DNA from: Bacteroidetes bacterium UBA7368
Lineage (GTDB): Bacteria > Bacteroidota > Rhodothermia > Rhodothermales > UBA10348
Length of the DNA stretch: 5,335 nt
NCBI GenBank assembly: GCA_002469915.1
Contig: DKOG01000013.1
Span: 1 to 5,335, forward strand
Direction: 5' to 3'
Shown here: piece after piece, positions 1 to 5,335 of the stretch
Position numbering within the stretch: position 1 is the stretch's first letter
Layout: each line of letters begins with the position of its first letter
Translations under genes and position numbers: made by a program
The notes under the pieces: model-generated
Seen by the model: only the letters and a program-made list of their open reading frames with translations
Databases searched by the model: none
Told to the model about the DNA's origin: nothing

Positions 1-1389
1 GGATGGAATGCTGAAATCGGGTATGGCCCGTAAATCCTTCCACACAAAAAAGGTGAGATAGATGGCAATACCACCTGTAATAATGTCTGCAATCCACATT
101 CCAAACCACGGTTCCATTAGACCACGGTCTGCCAGTTTTTCGCCATTGGCGAGGGACACCCAGTGAAACAAGAAAATGGCAACAGCTAGCGCGGCCGAAG
201 TACCGAGTCCACCTCGTCGAACAGACAGCCCGAGGGGTGCACCAATCATCATGAAAATCAAGCAAGCGAGAGCAATGGAGTACTTTTTATGAATCTCCAC
301 TCGATACCGATCCGCGCGGCCTTGGGCCCACAGAATCGATCGCCGGGCACTATCAATCTTGACGCGAACGTTTCGGATGGTTTTGATTGAAGTATCTCCG
401 CTTTGTGCCACAACGGAGGTACCAGAACCCTCAACCCGAGATAGAAGGACCGGTCTCGTTTCGTCTGGAATGAGTGTACCCACTTCATCTCTGGTAACGG
501 ATCCTGTACCTAATGAGGCCATTATCAACTTGATTCGAGCCGATTGATCGGTGGCAGTCAATTCTAGCGAATCTACGAGTGCCTTCATCTCGGAGGTCTT
601 CATCGTCCGATCGGTACGCCTGCCCTCGGTAGGATCAGAACGTTGGAAGTTCAGATCCTCAAGAGATATGCGCAGCAGATGACGATCAAAGGCCAGTTTC
701 TCGTATCGATCGGTATTTCCGCTACCCGGTGGCCGTCGCCGATGAATTTCGCCATCAAACAGCATCAAATTGAGCGTACTACCATTTCGCATAGGTTCGA
801 GGCGACCAAAAGCGGCTCGGATATCGGTACGAAATCGAGCACCCTCCGAATAATCGAATATGGTTATGTCATTCAACGCGTTCGTATCGTTCTCTGGTAT
901 CTCGCCAACTAAGATTTTATAATCTTCGATGCCGTCATAAAAGACGCCCGCTTGAAGATCAAATCCAGGCTTCGCCACACGAATATCCTGCCATAGGTTT
1001 CGAGCTCTGAAATTGGCTTCAGGATGTATCTGGGTATTAAAAATCCACATCACACCCGTCAGCAGAATGCCAGCGAGATAAACCGGCCACGCCAATTGTG
1101 GAAAAGAGACTCCTGAGCCTTTGATGACTACATATGCGTTGGATTCAGCTAATCGCCCAAATGCCATCAGCGTAGCAATCAATGCCGCCATCGGAACGGC
1201 CAGGACAAGCATGTAGGCCAGGTTGTAGACGATCAGTTCGAAAATGATCAGAAAGGGAAGACCTTTTCCTACGAGTTGGGGCAGGTACTTGATCAGAAAC
1301 TGCATGACCAGCAAAAACATGAGGACGCCCAACCAAGCCACCATTGGGCCTGGCAACATCCGAAGAATCATGCGGTGAAACTGTTTCAT
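1..1389 (-). CDS. LptF/LptG family LPS-export permease (YjgP/YjgQ), C-terminus cut by window edge
   Basis: Inner-membrane permease subunit of the Lpt machine. In this family two such subunits pair with the ATPase LptB to extract lipopolysaccharide from the inner membrane and pass it to the periplasmic bridge. Translating the minus strand from the ATG at 1389 gives 463 codons without a stop, running off the left edge. Hydrophobic segments lie near residues 15-33, 46-77, 98-117, 370-390, 396-414 and 430-449. This is the family's six-helix pattern, with a periplasmic beta-jellyroll-type domain between helices 3 and 4. Family-like stretches are FGRLAESNAYVVIKGSG (78-94) and IGAPLGLSVRRGG (382-394). 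The periplasmic part (about 120-368) is clearly longer than in the E. coli proteins, which fits Bacteroidota-type members. The ATG is preceded in frame by a stop eight codons upstream with no other start between. LptF and LptG cannot be told apart here. It is divergent from the MBL hydrolase gene. Confidence 0.9.
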   Translation of the reverse strand, partial: MKQFHRMILRMLPGPMVAWLGVLMFLLVMQFLIKYLPQLVGKGLPFLIIFELIVYNLAYMLVLAVPMAALIATLMAFGRLAESNAYVVIKGSGVSFPQLAWPVYLAGILLTGVMWIFNTQIHPEANFRARNLWQDIRVAKPGFDLQAGVFYDGIEDYKILVGEIPENDTNALNDITIFDYSEGARFRTDIRAAFGRLEPMRNGSTLNLMLFDGEIHRRRPPGSGNTDRYEKLAFDRHLLRISLEDLNFQRSDPTEGRRTDRTMKTSEMKALVDSLELTATDQSARIKLIMASLGTGSVTRDEVGTLIPDETRPVLLSRVEGSGTSVVAQSGDTSIKTIRNVRVKIDSARRSILWAQGRADRYRVEIHKKYSIALACLIFMMIGAPLGLSVRRGGLGTSAALAVAIFLFHWVSLANGEKLADRGLMEPWFGMWIADIITGGIAIYLTFFVWKDLRAIPDFSIPS

Positions 1390-1466
1390 GTCTGCAGCGT
1401 GGCAAGTGCCCGATCTTTATTGGAATATAGGTCCAGAACGGTATCCTTTCCGAGGCACACTAAACC
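1390..1466. promoter_or_regulatory. divergent intergenic region, lptF/G-like gene versus MBL hydrolase gene
   Basis: These 77 bp separate two divergently transcribed genes, so they must hold the start-proximal signals for both unless transcription begins inside a neighbouring gene. The middle is AT-rich (about 1409-1427, including TTTATTGGAATATAG). No convincing -35/-10 pair or Bacteroidota-type TAnnTTTG box is seen; the nearest matches are partial on both strands. On the plus side a weak GAGG (1452-1455) lies 11 bases before the ATG at 1467. The minus-strand gene has no recognisable Shine-Dalgarno sequence. The role is inferred from gene orientation only. Confidence 0.4.
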
Positions 1467-2117
1467 ATGACTATTGACACCTTTTGTTTCAATCCATTCT
1501 CTACCAACTGCTACATCGTCAGTAGCGAAGGGGAATCCGTGATCATTGACCCCTCTTGCCATTCGGCAGAAGAAGTTCAGGTTGTTATTGACCATATCGA
1601 ACAGTCTGATAGTCAGTTGAAAAGAATGCTGCTGACTCATGCTCATATTGATCATATTTTTGGCTGTGCCGATATCAGTGCCTACTTCGGAGTTGGACTT
1701 GAGGTACATGGCTCTGAGACGTTATTACTGGAACGGGCCGAGTTTCAATCTCAAATGTTTGGTATCGAGTGTAAACCTCCGCCAAAGCCCGTTCGAATCA
1801 TCGAACCGGGAGAACGTATTCGATTTGGGAATGTGGAGTGGAACGTGCTACACACGCCGGGTCATTCACCCGGATCAGTGAGTTTTCACGATACGAAACA
1901 CGGTACCGTTTTTTCAGGTGACGTGCTGTTTGCGGGTTCTATCGGACGAACGGATCTGTGGCAAGGCTCTATGCCGGTCTTGATGGACTCCATATTTCAG
2001 CAGATTATTCCGCTCGGAGATGATACCCGCGTTTTGTCGGGTCATGGTCCCGAAACAACAGTGGGCCAAGAGCGCGTCAGTAATCCGTTTCTGACGGATC
2101 ACCCTGATATTGGTTAA
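1467..2117 (+). CDS. MBL-fold hydrolase, glyoxalase II-like (GloC/YcbL type)
   Basis: A 216-residue single-domain metallo-beta-lactamase-fold protein, probably cytoplasmic because no signal peptide is seen. The full metal-binding set is visible: THAHIDH (57-63, ligands H58, H60, D62, H63), HTPGHSPGS (129-137, H133), SGD (150-152, D152) and SGHGPET (191-197, H193). The GSIGRTDL segment (157-164) is typical of the short glyoxalase II/YcbL branch, whose members are about 210-215 residues and lack the long C-terminal helical domain of classical GloB. The N-terminus FNPFSTNCY fits Bacteroidota homologues and supports the ATG chosen. Related enzymes hydrolyse S-D-lactoylglutathione or other thioesters. 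With bshA nearby, a bacillithiol thioester is an attractive substrate, but that is inference and the two genes are on opposite strands. Its TAA overlaps the stop of the convergent kinase-like gene. Confidence 0.92.
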   Translation: MTIDTFCFNPFSTNCYIVSSEGESVIIDPSCHSAEEVQVVIDHIEQSDSQLKRMLLTHAHIDHIFGCADISAYFGVGLEVHGSETLLLERAEFQSQMFGIECKPPPKPVRIIEPGERIRFGNVEWNVLHTPGHSPGSVSFHDTKHGTVFSGDVLFAGSIGRTDLWQGSMPVLMDSIFQQIIPLGDDTRVLSGHGPETTVGQERVSNPFLTDHPDIG

Positions 2118-3172
2118 ACAGGGGCGTGTGGGTCTGTTGCGGGCGTGGACGAGCCTAGAAGCTGCATTATGGAGTGGTATACGAGCTCTCCCATCGTATC
2201 ACACGATTCAAAGACAGTATCCTGGTAGTGATGGGCTAGTTGAGAAGCTAGTTTTCGCACGTATTCGTCATCCGACACGATATCCTCTTTCATAACGGCC
2301 ATCAAGGCATCGAACCTTCCGTGTGAGACTCTCACCCTGTTGGCGATCAGACTTCGTTCTTCTTTTTGATACTGGAGTACGTTCTCCGCGTCCAGTTTCT
2401 TGATTGTTAAGCCTACGAATGGCTCATTTTGCTCAAAAAACTGGGGTAAATAGACTTCTTTGCGCCAGTGGTGGCTTTGCTGATCAAAATCTATGGCGTG
2501 AATTCGAAACGTCCATTTTTCGAAGTCGCGAGTTAGTTCAATGACAAAATTGCCTGAATGCATATCGCCAAGTAGGGAGATAAAACACCGTTCATTGAAC
2601 TTGACGAATTCCTTAGCCAGCCTAACTTTATCAAACTCCGTGATAGGTATGTCTTCCTTCAGAAAGGCATCGGCTGGGATACCGATAATGTGTTCTTCCA
2701 CGATGGTGTTTTCGTGGATGAAATAGTTGATTCGATTCGGCGAAAGGATATGCTCCAGTTCCAACCCATAGATGCGGTTGGCATCAATCTTCTTGACATA
2801 GAAGTAGTCGAAGTTGTCATTAATGCGGTTTACAATCCGTACCCGAAAGGGAAGCGTGTTTCCATGAAAGCATTGATCAACTCGTTCCACGAATAGGTTC
2901 TTCGTGATGGAGATGTCACCGTCGGCTTTAAGCACGGAGTAGGCATGTAGCAGCTGTTCATGGATCTCCTTTCGGTCCGAGTCTGAGTACAAAACGGTGG
3001 ACCACAGCGTATCGGCACCCTTCTCGTCATACAGAGGTATGGCGTTCGTAAACCTACTGAGATCCTGGTACCGAATAGAATTGGACCAGATGCGCCCATA
3101 TCTTGTCAGATAACTTCGTAAGAAGTCTGTAACAGGATAGATCGCCTTCTTTTTACTGATTAAATGTTGCAC
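2114..3172 (-). CDS. uncharacterised protein with kinase/phosphotransferase-like motifs, downstream of bshA
   Basis: A 352-residue protein that I cannot name. Its middle looks like a protein-kinase-like/aminoglycoside-phosphotransferase-type fold. A possible N-lobe runs over about 110-170, with FYVKKID (124-130; K127 or K128 as candidate ATP-contacting Lys) followed by a strand-hinge-like IVEEHIIGIPADAF (157-170). The catalytic-loop-like LLGDMHSGNF (200-209) offers D203, H205 and N208, comparable with HGDxHxGN of these kinases. A DFG-like metal site IHAIDFDQQ (224-232) offers D228 and D230. The N-terminal ~100 and C-terminal ~110 residues are charged and mostly helical-looking. No signal peptide or membrane segment is seen. 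The start is GTG; no ATG or TTG lies between it and the upstream in-frame bshA stop. It lies 51 bp behind bshA, probably in the same transcript. The real-gene call is firm; the kinase-like call is moderate and any link to bacillithiol is only contextual. Confidence 0.8.
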   Translation of the reverse strand: MQHLISKKKAIYPVTDFLRSYLTRYGRIWSNSIRYQDLSRFTNAIPLYDEKGADTLWSTVLYSDSDRKEIHEQLLHAYSVLKADGDISITKNLFVERVDQCFHGNTLPFRVRIVNRINDNFDYFYVKKIDANRIYGLELEHILSPNRINYFIHENTIVEEHIIGIPADAFLKEDIPITEFDKVRLAKEFVKFNERCFISLLGDMHSGNFVIELTRDFEKWTFRIHAIDFDQQSHHWRKEVYLPQFFEQNEPFVGLTIKKLDAENVLQYQKEERSLIANRVRVSHGRFDALMAVMKEDIVSDDEYVRKLASQLAHHYQDTVFESCDTMGELVYHSIMQLLGSSTPATDPHAPV

Positions 3173-3223
3173 TTCCGTGTTGCAAATCGGTGATGCTGCA
3201 GGATGCTCTGCTTCATTGTGACA

Positions 3224-4375
3224 TCAGGCGGGCAATGCAGCTTTAGCAATGACCTGCTCATAATACGATTCATAATGAGGAACGATAATATCTGTATCGA
3301 ACTCGTCTGCGGCCCGTTTACGCGAAGCTTCAGCCATACGGGCCATGAGCTTAGGATCGTCAAGCAGCGTTTTCGCGCGCTCTGTGTATGAGTCAATGTC
3401 TCCAAGTGGACATAGGAACCCAGTTTCCCCATGCACGATGAGTTCTGGAAGCCCCCCGATGTTGGAAGCAATAACAGGAACAGCACAGGCCATGGCCTCG
3501 AGAGCGGCTAGACCAAACGTTTCCGATCCAGAGGGCATAAGGAAAATATCTGCGATAGCTAGGATTTCTTCAACGGGTTCCTGTTTTCCAAGGAAACGGA
3601 TGTCATCATATACGCCTAATTCTCGGGCTCGATGTTCTGCCGGGACCCGATCTGGGCCGTCTCCGACAAGTAGGAGTTTGACTTGATAGTCTTCGGCTCG
3701 GAGTCGGTGAAAAACTTCGACTACCTCAACGGCTCGCTTGACTGGCCTGAAATTAGAGACATGAACCAGCAGTTTCTCTCCATTTGGACAAAGAGCCTGT
3801 TTAAAATGGTCTTTTTTCAATGGTTTAAAGCGGTCCGTATCTATAAAGTTAGGGATCACCTCAATGTCTGTGTTGATGTCACAGCATCCTGTAGTCTCGT
3901 TCTTCAGATAGTCGGATACGGCCGTCACTCCGTCGGATTCATTGATGGAGTAATTTACGACGGGGGCAAACGATGGATCTTGTCCAACAATGGTAATATC
4001 CGTTCCGTGTAGCGTGGTGACGATTGGGATATGGATGCCTTCAGCAGCGAGGATCTGACGGGCCAGTACAGCGCTCGTTGCATGGGGAATGGCATAATGC
4101 ATGTGCAAGATGTCCAACTCTTCGTACTTGACCGTATCTACAATTTTGGAGGTTAGATTGAGGGTATACGGTGGATATTCGAAAAGGGGATAGGCATTTA
4201 CATTGACTTCGTGAAAACGAATATTGTCTTGAATGTGTCCTAGCCTAAACGGCATGGAGTAGGCAATAAAATGGATGCAATGGCCCCGGGTGGCGAGTGC
4301 CTTTCCTAGTTCAGTAGCTACGACTCCGGAGCCTCCATAAACTGGATAACACGTAATCCCAATCTTCAATCCCAC
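3224..4375 (-). CDS. bshA: N-acetyl-alpha-D-glucosaminyl L-malate synthase BshA
   Basis: First enzyme of bacillithiol synthesis. It joins GlcNAc from UDP-GlcNAc to L-malate, giving GlcNAc-malate, which BshB deacetylates before BshC adds cysteine. The 383-residue protein is full length for this cytoplasmic GT-B, GT4-family retaining glycosyltransferase. The N-terminal domain begins KIGITCYPVYGGSGVVATEL (4-23, glycine-rich GGSG loop) and has HMHYAIPHA (91-99) and TLHGTDITIVG (121-131). The C-terminal UDP-sugar domain has VSNFRPVKR (206-214, basic residues for the diphosphate) and the GT4 EX7E motif E285-E293, followed by SNIGGLPELI (304-313). The first start is GTG at 4375; the TTG two codons later would give LKIGIT, closer to the usual MKIGIT start, and is an alternative. 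Neither has a clear Shine-Dalgarno sequence. No bshB or bshC lies in the window, so the pathway must be completed elsewhere. Confidence 0.95.
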   Translation of the reverse strand: MGLKIGITCYPVYGGSGVVATELGKALATRGHCIHFIAYSMPFRLGHIQDNIRFHEVNVNAYPLFEYPPYTLNLTSKIVDTVKYEELDILHMHYAIPHATSAVLARQILAAEGIHIPIVTTLHGTDITIVGQDPSFAPVVNYSINESDGVTAVSDYLKNETTGCCDINTDIEVIPNFIDTDRFKPLKKDHFKQALCPNGEKLLVHVSNFRPVKRAVEVVEVFHRLRAEDYQVKLLLVGDGPDRVPAEHRARELGVYDDIRFLGKQEPVEEILAIADIFLMPSGSETFGLAALEAMACAVPVIASNIGGLPELIVHGETGFLCPLGDIDSYTERAKTLLDDPKLMARMAEASRKRAADEFDTDIIVPHYESYYEQVIAKAALPA

Positions 4376-4426
4376 AATATCACTCGGTTCTGATGAGTTT
4401 TCGGTCGATGGAAATGGAGAACGTAC

Positions 4427-4437
4427 GTCTGTCAGAC
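4427..4437. repeat. short perfect inverted repeat, possible operator half-sites
   Basis: GTCTG and CAGAC are exact reverse complements separated by a single T. The repeat lies about 52 bp upstream of the bshA start and about 117 bp upstream of the barrel-protein start. It partly overlaps ACGTACGT. Position between divergent genes makes a regulator site possible, but arms of 5 bp occur often by chance, and no regulator gene is in the window. Confidence 0.2.
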
Positions 4438-4489
4438 TAGTTGCAATTTATGAGGAGAGCGCGTGTACTGGATCGATCTGATACTGAAT

Positions 4490-4537
4490 GGAAGTATACG
4501 GCGGCTTATCTTGCAGGACGTGTGACGTCGTACTTCC
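4490..4537 (+). repeat. inverted repeat in the leader of the outer-membrane protein gene
   Basis: GGAAGTA (4490-4496) and TACTTCC (4531-4537) are perfect 7-bp complements with 34 bases between them. They lie 17 bases before the ATG at 4555. In RNA they could close a stem-loop in the 5' leader. The inner bases do not extend the stem, so stability is doubtful. Confidence 0.2.
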
Positions 4538-4554
4538 CCAAACTTTGGAATCTC

Positions 4555-5157
4555 ATGAAAAAAATTGCTCTACTACTTTTTGTCGCTCTTTTGTGGATGC
4601 CGTCTCAGACAATGGCCCAGCTTGGCATCGCGGCAGGGATGAATTTTGACGAAATGTCTGACATTTCTGGAGATAAAGAGGCCACGTTTGAAAATGCCAC
4701 CGGGTATCACGTGGGCTTGTACTATGATTTGGGCGCTGGCCCTATTGCACTGCGTATTGGCGCTTTTTACCGAGAGGTTTCAGATATTGAGGTAGATCTC
4801 GATGGAATCGACGAAGCTTTCGATCTTACTATGATTGATGTGCCTATTGATCTTCGTTTGAACCTAGCTGCGACACCCATCATCAAACCGTATATCTTCG
4901 GTGGCCCGGTTATTTCAATTCCCTCATCCTCAGATGATGCCTACCACAACGCATTAGAATCCTTTGCTGTGTCGGGTAACCTTGGCGTTGGAATATCCAT
5001 TAAGTTGGGTTCGATGCGGCTTTTCCCTGAATTGCGATATGTCATCGGTGTTTCTCGGTTCATGAAAGACGAATTCGAGATTGGAAATATTTCTTTTAGT
5101 GCAGATGAGGCACAGCGTCATAATTCAGTTATGCTCAGACTCGGCATCGGGTTTTAG
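4555..5157 (+). CDS. secreted outer-membrane beta-barrel protein (PorT-like/OMP_b-brl type)
   Basis: A 200-residue exported protein. It starts with a clear Sec signal peptide: a basic MKK, a hydrophobic core at about 4-14, and a likely signal peptidase I site after TMA (residue 21), leaving QLGIAAGMNF as the first barrel strand. The rest alternates short beta-strands and polar turns: GYHVGLYYDL (50-59), IALRIGAFYREV (64-75), IDVPIDLRLNL (94-104), IKPYIFGGPVISI (110-122), SGNLGVGISIKL (140-151), RLFPELRYVIGV (155-166) and NSVMLRLGIGF (190-200) ending in Phe. The order 'IDVPIDLR / KPYIFGGP / LFPELRY / final F' is that of small PorT-like barrels, probably of eight strands. Acidic loops (76-90 and 125-136) may be surface exposed. 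The frame is open upstream to a TTG at 4441, but the ATG at 4555 is chosen because the signal peptide begins there. Ligand and role are unknown. An intrinsic terminator follows. Confidence 0.85.
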   Translation: MKKIALLLFVALLWMPSQTMAQLGIAAGMNFDEMSDISGDKEATFENATGYHVGLYYDLGAGPIALRIGAFYREVSDIEVDLDGIDEAFDLTMIDVPIDLRLNLAATPIIKPYIFGGPVISIPSSSDDAYHNALESFAVSGNLGVGISIKLGSMRLFPELRYVIGVSRFMKDEFEIGNISFSADEAQRHNSVMLRLGIGF

Positions 5158-5180
5158 AGCTGCGGCACCCTCGTCTTTAT

Positions 5181-5217
5181 GGGTGGCCTTCCCGAAGGGA
5201 AAGGCCACCCTTTTTTT
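5181..5217 (+). terminator. strong Rho-independent terminator of the barrel-protein gene
   Basis: GGGTGGCCTT (5181-5190) pairs perfectly with AAGGCCACCC (5201-5210). The stem continues inward as CCC-GAA-GGG (5191-5199) with one unpaired A at 5200, giving about 13 pairs with a GAA loop. Seven T residues follow immediately (5211-5217). It begins 23 bases after the stop at 5157. The left flank is not an A-tract, so it should act mainly rightward. Confidence 0.95.
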
Positions 5218-5302
5218 GTCCTGTCGTAGGGGCAACGGAATGGATCTCTCAGGCTGTTGCCATCGATAAAGGTCTTTTAGGCGAGACTGAATAAAAACAG
5301 GC
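5218..5302 (+). other. non-coding stretch with partial glycine-riboswitch-like core
   Basis: No gene is seen in these 85 bases between two hairpins. On the plus strand GGGGCAA (5229-5235) is followed 10 bases later by CTCTCAGG (5246-5253). These resemble in order and spacing two conserved strings of the glycine riboswitch aptamer (GAAGGGGCAA...CTCTCAGG). However, the 5' partner strand GGAGAG, which should pair with CTCTC, is not found upstream; that place is taken by the terminator. GGCAAC (5231-5236) can instead pair with GTTGCC (5256-5261), enclosing the CTCTC motif in a 19-base loop. This may be chance, a degenerate aptamer or another structured leader for a gene to the right. Confidence 0.2.
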
Positions 5303-5335
5303 GGGGCGCTGGAGATTATTAATCGCCAGCGCCCC
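5303..5335. terminator. GC-rich hairpin at the right edge, likely terminator
   Basis: GGGGCGCTGG (5303-5312) pairs perfectly with CCAGCGCCCC (5326-5335), and inside it GATT (5314-5317) pairs with AATC (5321-5324) around an ATT loop, separated by one A/G mismatch. Read leftward, a T5 run (complement of 5294-5298) follows after a 4-base spacer, so it could end a minus-strand gene lying beyond the edge. Read rightward, the bases that would show a T-run are outside the window. A bidirectional terminator or a transposon end cannot be excluded. Confidence 0.55.

Larger units (their letters stand above)
4376..4554. promoter_or_regulatory. divergent regulatory region between bshA and the outer-membrane protein gene
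   Basis: 179 bp without a convincing gene. It must carry promoters for bshA (leftward) and the barrel protein (rightward), but I find no clear -35/-10 pair. It contains the 8-bp palindrome ACGTACGT (4421-4428), overlapping a perfect 5-bp inverted repeat GTCTG-T-CAGAC (4427-4437), then the palindrome ACTAGT (4436-4441). This cluster is a possible operator. The rightward frame is open from a TTG at 4441, but that stretch would sit in front of a normal signal peptide and is best read as untranslated leader. Confidence 0.4.

Noticed and set aside
643..912. Plus-strand open frame within the permease gene region
   Set aside because: The minus strand here is one continuous 463-codon frame with clear family features; the plus-strand frame is antisense without recognisable content.
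3224..3226. Recoded TGA (selenocysteine or programmed readthrough) joining BshA to the kinase-like protein
   Set aside because: BshA already ends at its normal family length, no stem-loop of SECIS type is evident after the TGA, and the downstream gene has a usable GTG start. Ordinary operon spacing explains the layout.
3160..3486. Minus-strand open frame overlapping the end of bshA and the gap to the kinase-like gene
   Set aside because: It is in another frame over the bshA C-terminal region; the peptide shows no family-like features and would conflict with bshA.
3683..4012. Open frame on the plus strand opposite bshA
   Set aside because: It lies entirely antisense to the well-supported bshA, has no recognisable domain, and reads as low-complexity shadow coding.
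4441..4554. N-terminal extension of the barrel protein from a TTG at 4441 (or ATG at 4450)
   Set aside because: The extension would place 38 mostly polar residues in front of a textbook Sec signal peptide. The ATG at 4555 gives MKK plus a hydrophobic core directly, so the upstream open frame is treated as leader.
5218..5335. TPP riboswitch on the minus strand, prompted by CCTGAGAGATCC
   Set aside because: Only a CTGAGA-like string is present; the remaining conserved TPP elements (ACCTGAT and the GGA-containing 3' part) are absent in the expected order.
1..5335. CRISPR array, tRNA, rRNA, insertion sequence or defence island
   Set aside because: No regularly spaced direct repeats, no cloverleaf or rRNA-like stretch, and no transposase, nuclease or toxin-like frames were found on reading both strands; the content is typical chromosomal core genes.

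Overview
The window most likely comes from a Gram-negative bacterium of the Bacteroidota/Rhodothermota/Balneolota group, by eye with intermediate GC. The evidence is the combination of bacillithiol synthesis (BshA), an LptF/LptG-type lipopolysaccharide-export permease with a large periplasmic domain, a metallo-beta-lactamase-fold hydrolase whose N-terminus (FNPFSTNCY) resembles the form common in Bacteroidota, and a small outer-membrane beta-barrel protein of the PorT-like type ending in Phe. Shine-Dalgarno motifs are weak or absent and two genes start with GTG. The placement is inference; no rRNA or other phylogenetic marker is present.

Layout, left to right. (1) 1-1389, minus: LptF/LptG family permease, with its C-terminal end cut off by the left edge. 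(2) 1390-1466: a 77-bp divergent intergenic region. (3) 1467-2117, plus: glyoxalase II-like metallo-beta-lactamase-fold hydrolase. (4) 2114-3172, minus: an uncharacterised protein with kinase-like catalytic motifs. It meets gene 3 tail to tail with a 4-bp overlap in which TTAA supplies both stop codons. (5) 3224-4375, minus: bshA, 51 bp upstream of gene 4, on the same strand and probably co-transcribed with it. (6) 4376-4554: a 179-bp divergent regulatory region with small inverted repeats. (7) 4555-5157, plus: secreted outer-membrane beta-barrel protein, followed by a very strong intrinsic terminator at 5181-5217. (8) 5218-5335: no gene seen. A short stretch resembles part of a glycine riboswitch core, and a GC-rich hairpin sits exactly at the right edge.

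Functionally the window mixes envelope biogenesis (LPS export, outer-membrane barrel) with low-molecular-weight thiol metabolism (BshA, and possibly the thioester-hydrolase-like MBL protein). The least understood gene is the kinase-like protein behind bshA. It keeps the Asp/His/Asn and Asp residues expected of an active phosphotransferase-type fold, but I cannot assign it a substrate. Most of the window is ordinary core-genome content. I see no mobile element, CRISPR array, tRNA or rRNA, and no obvious new defence system.
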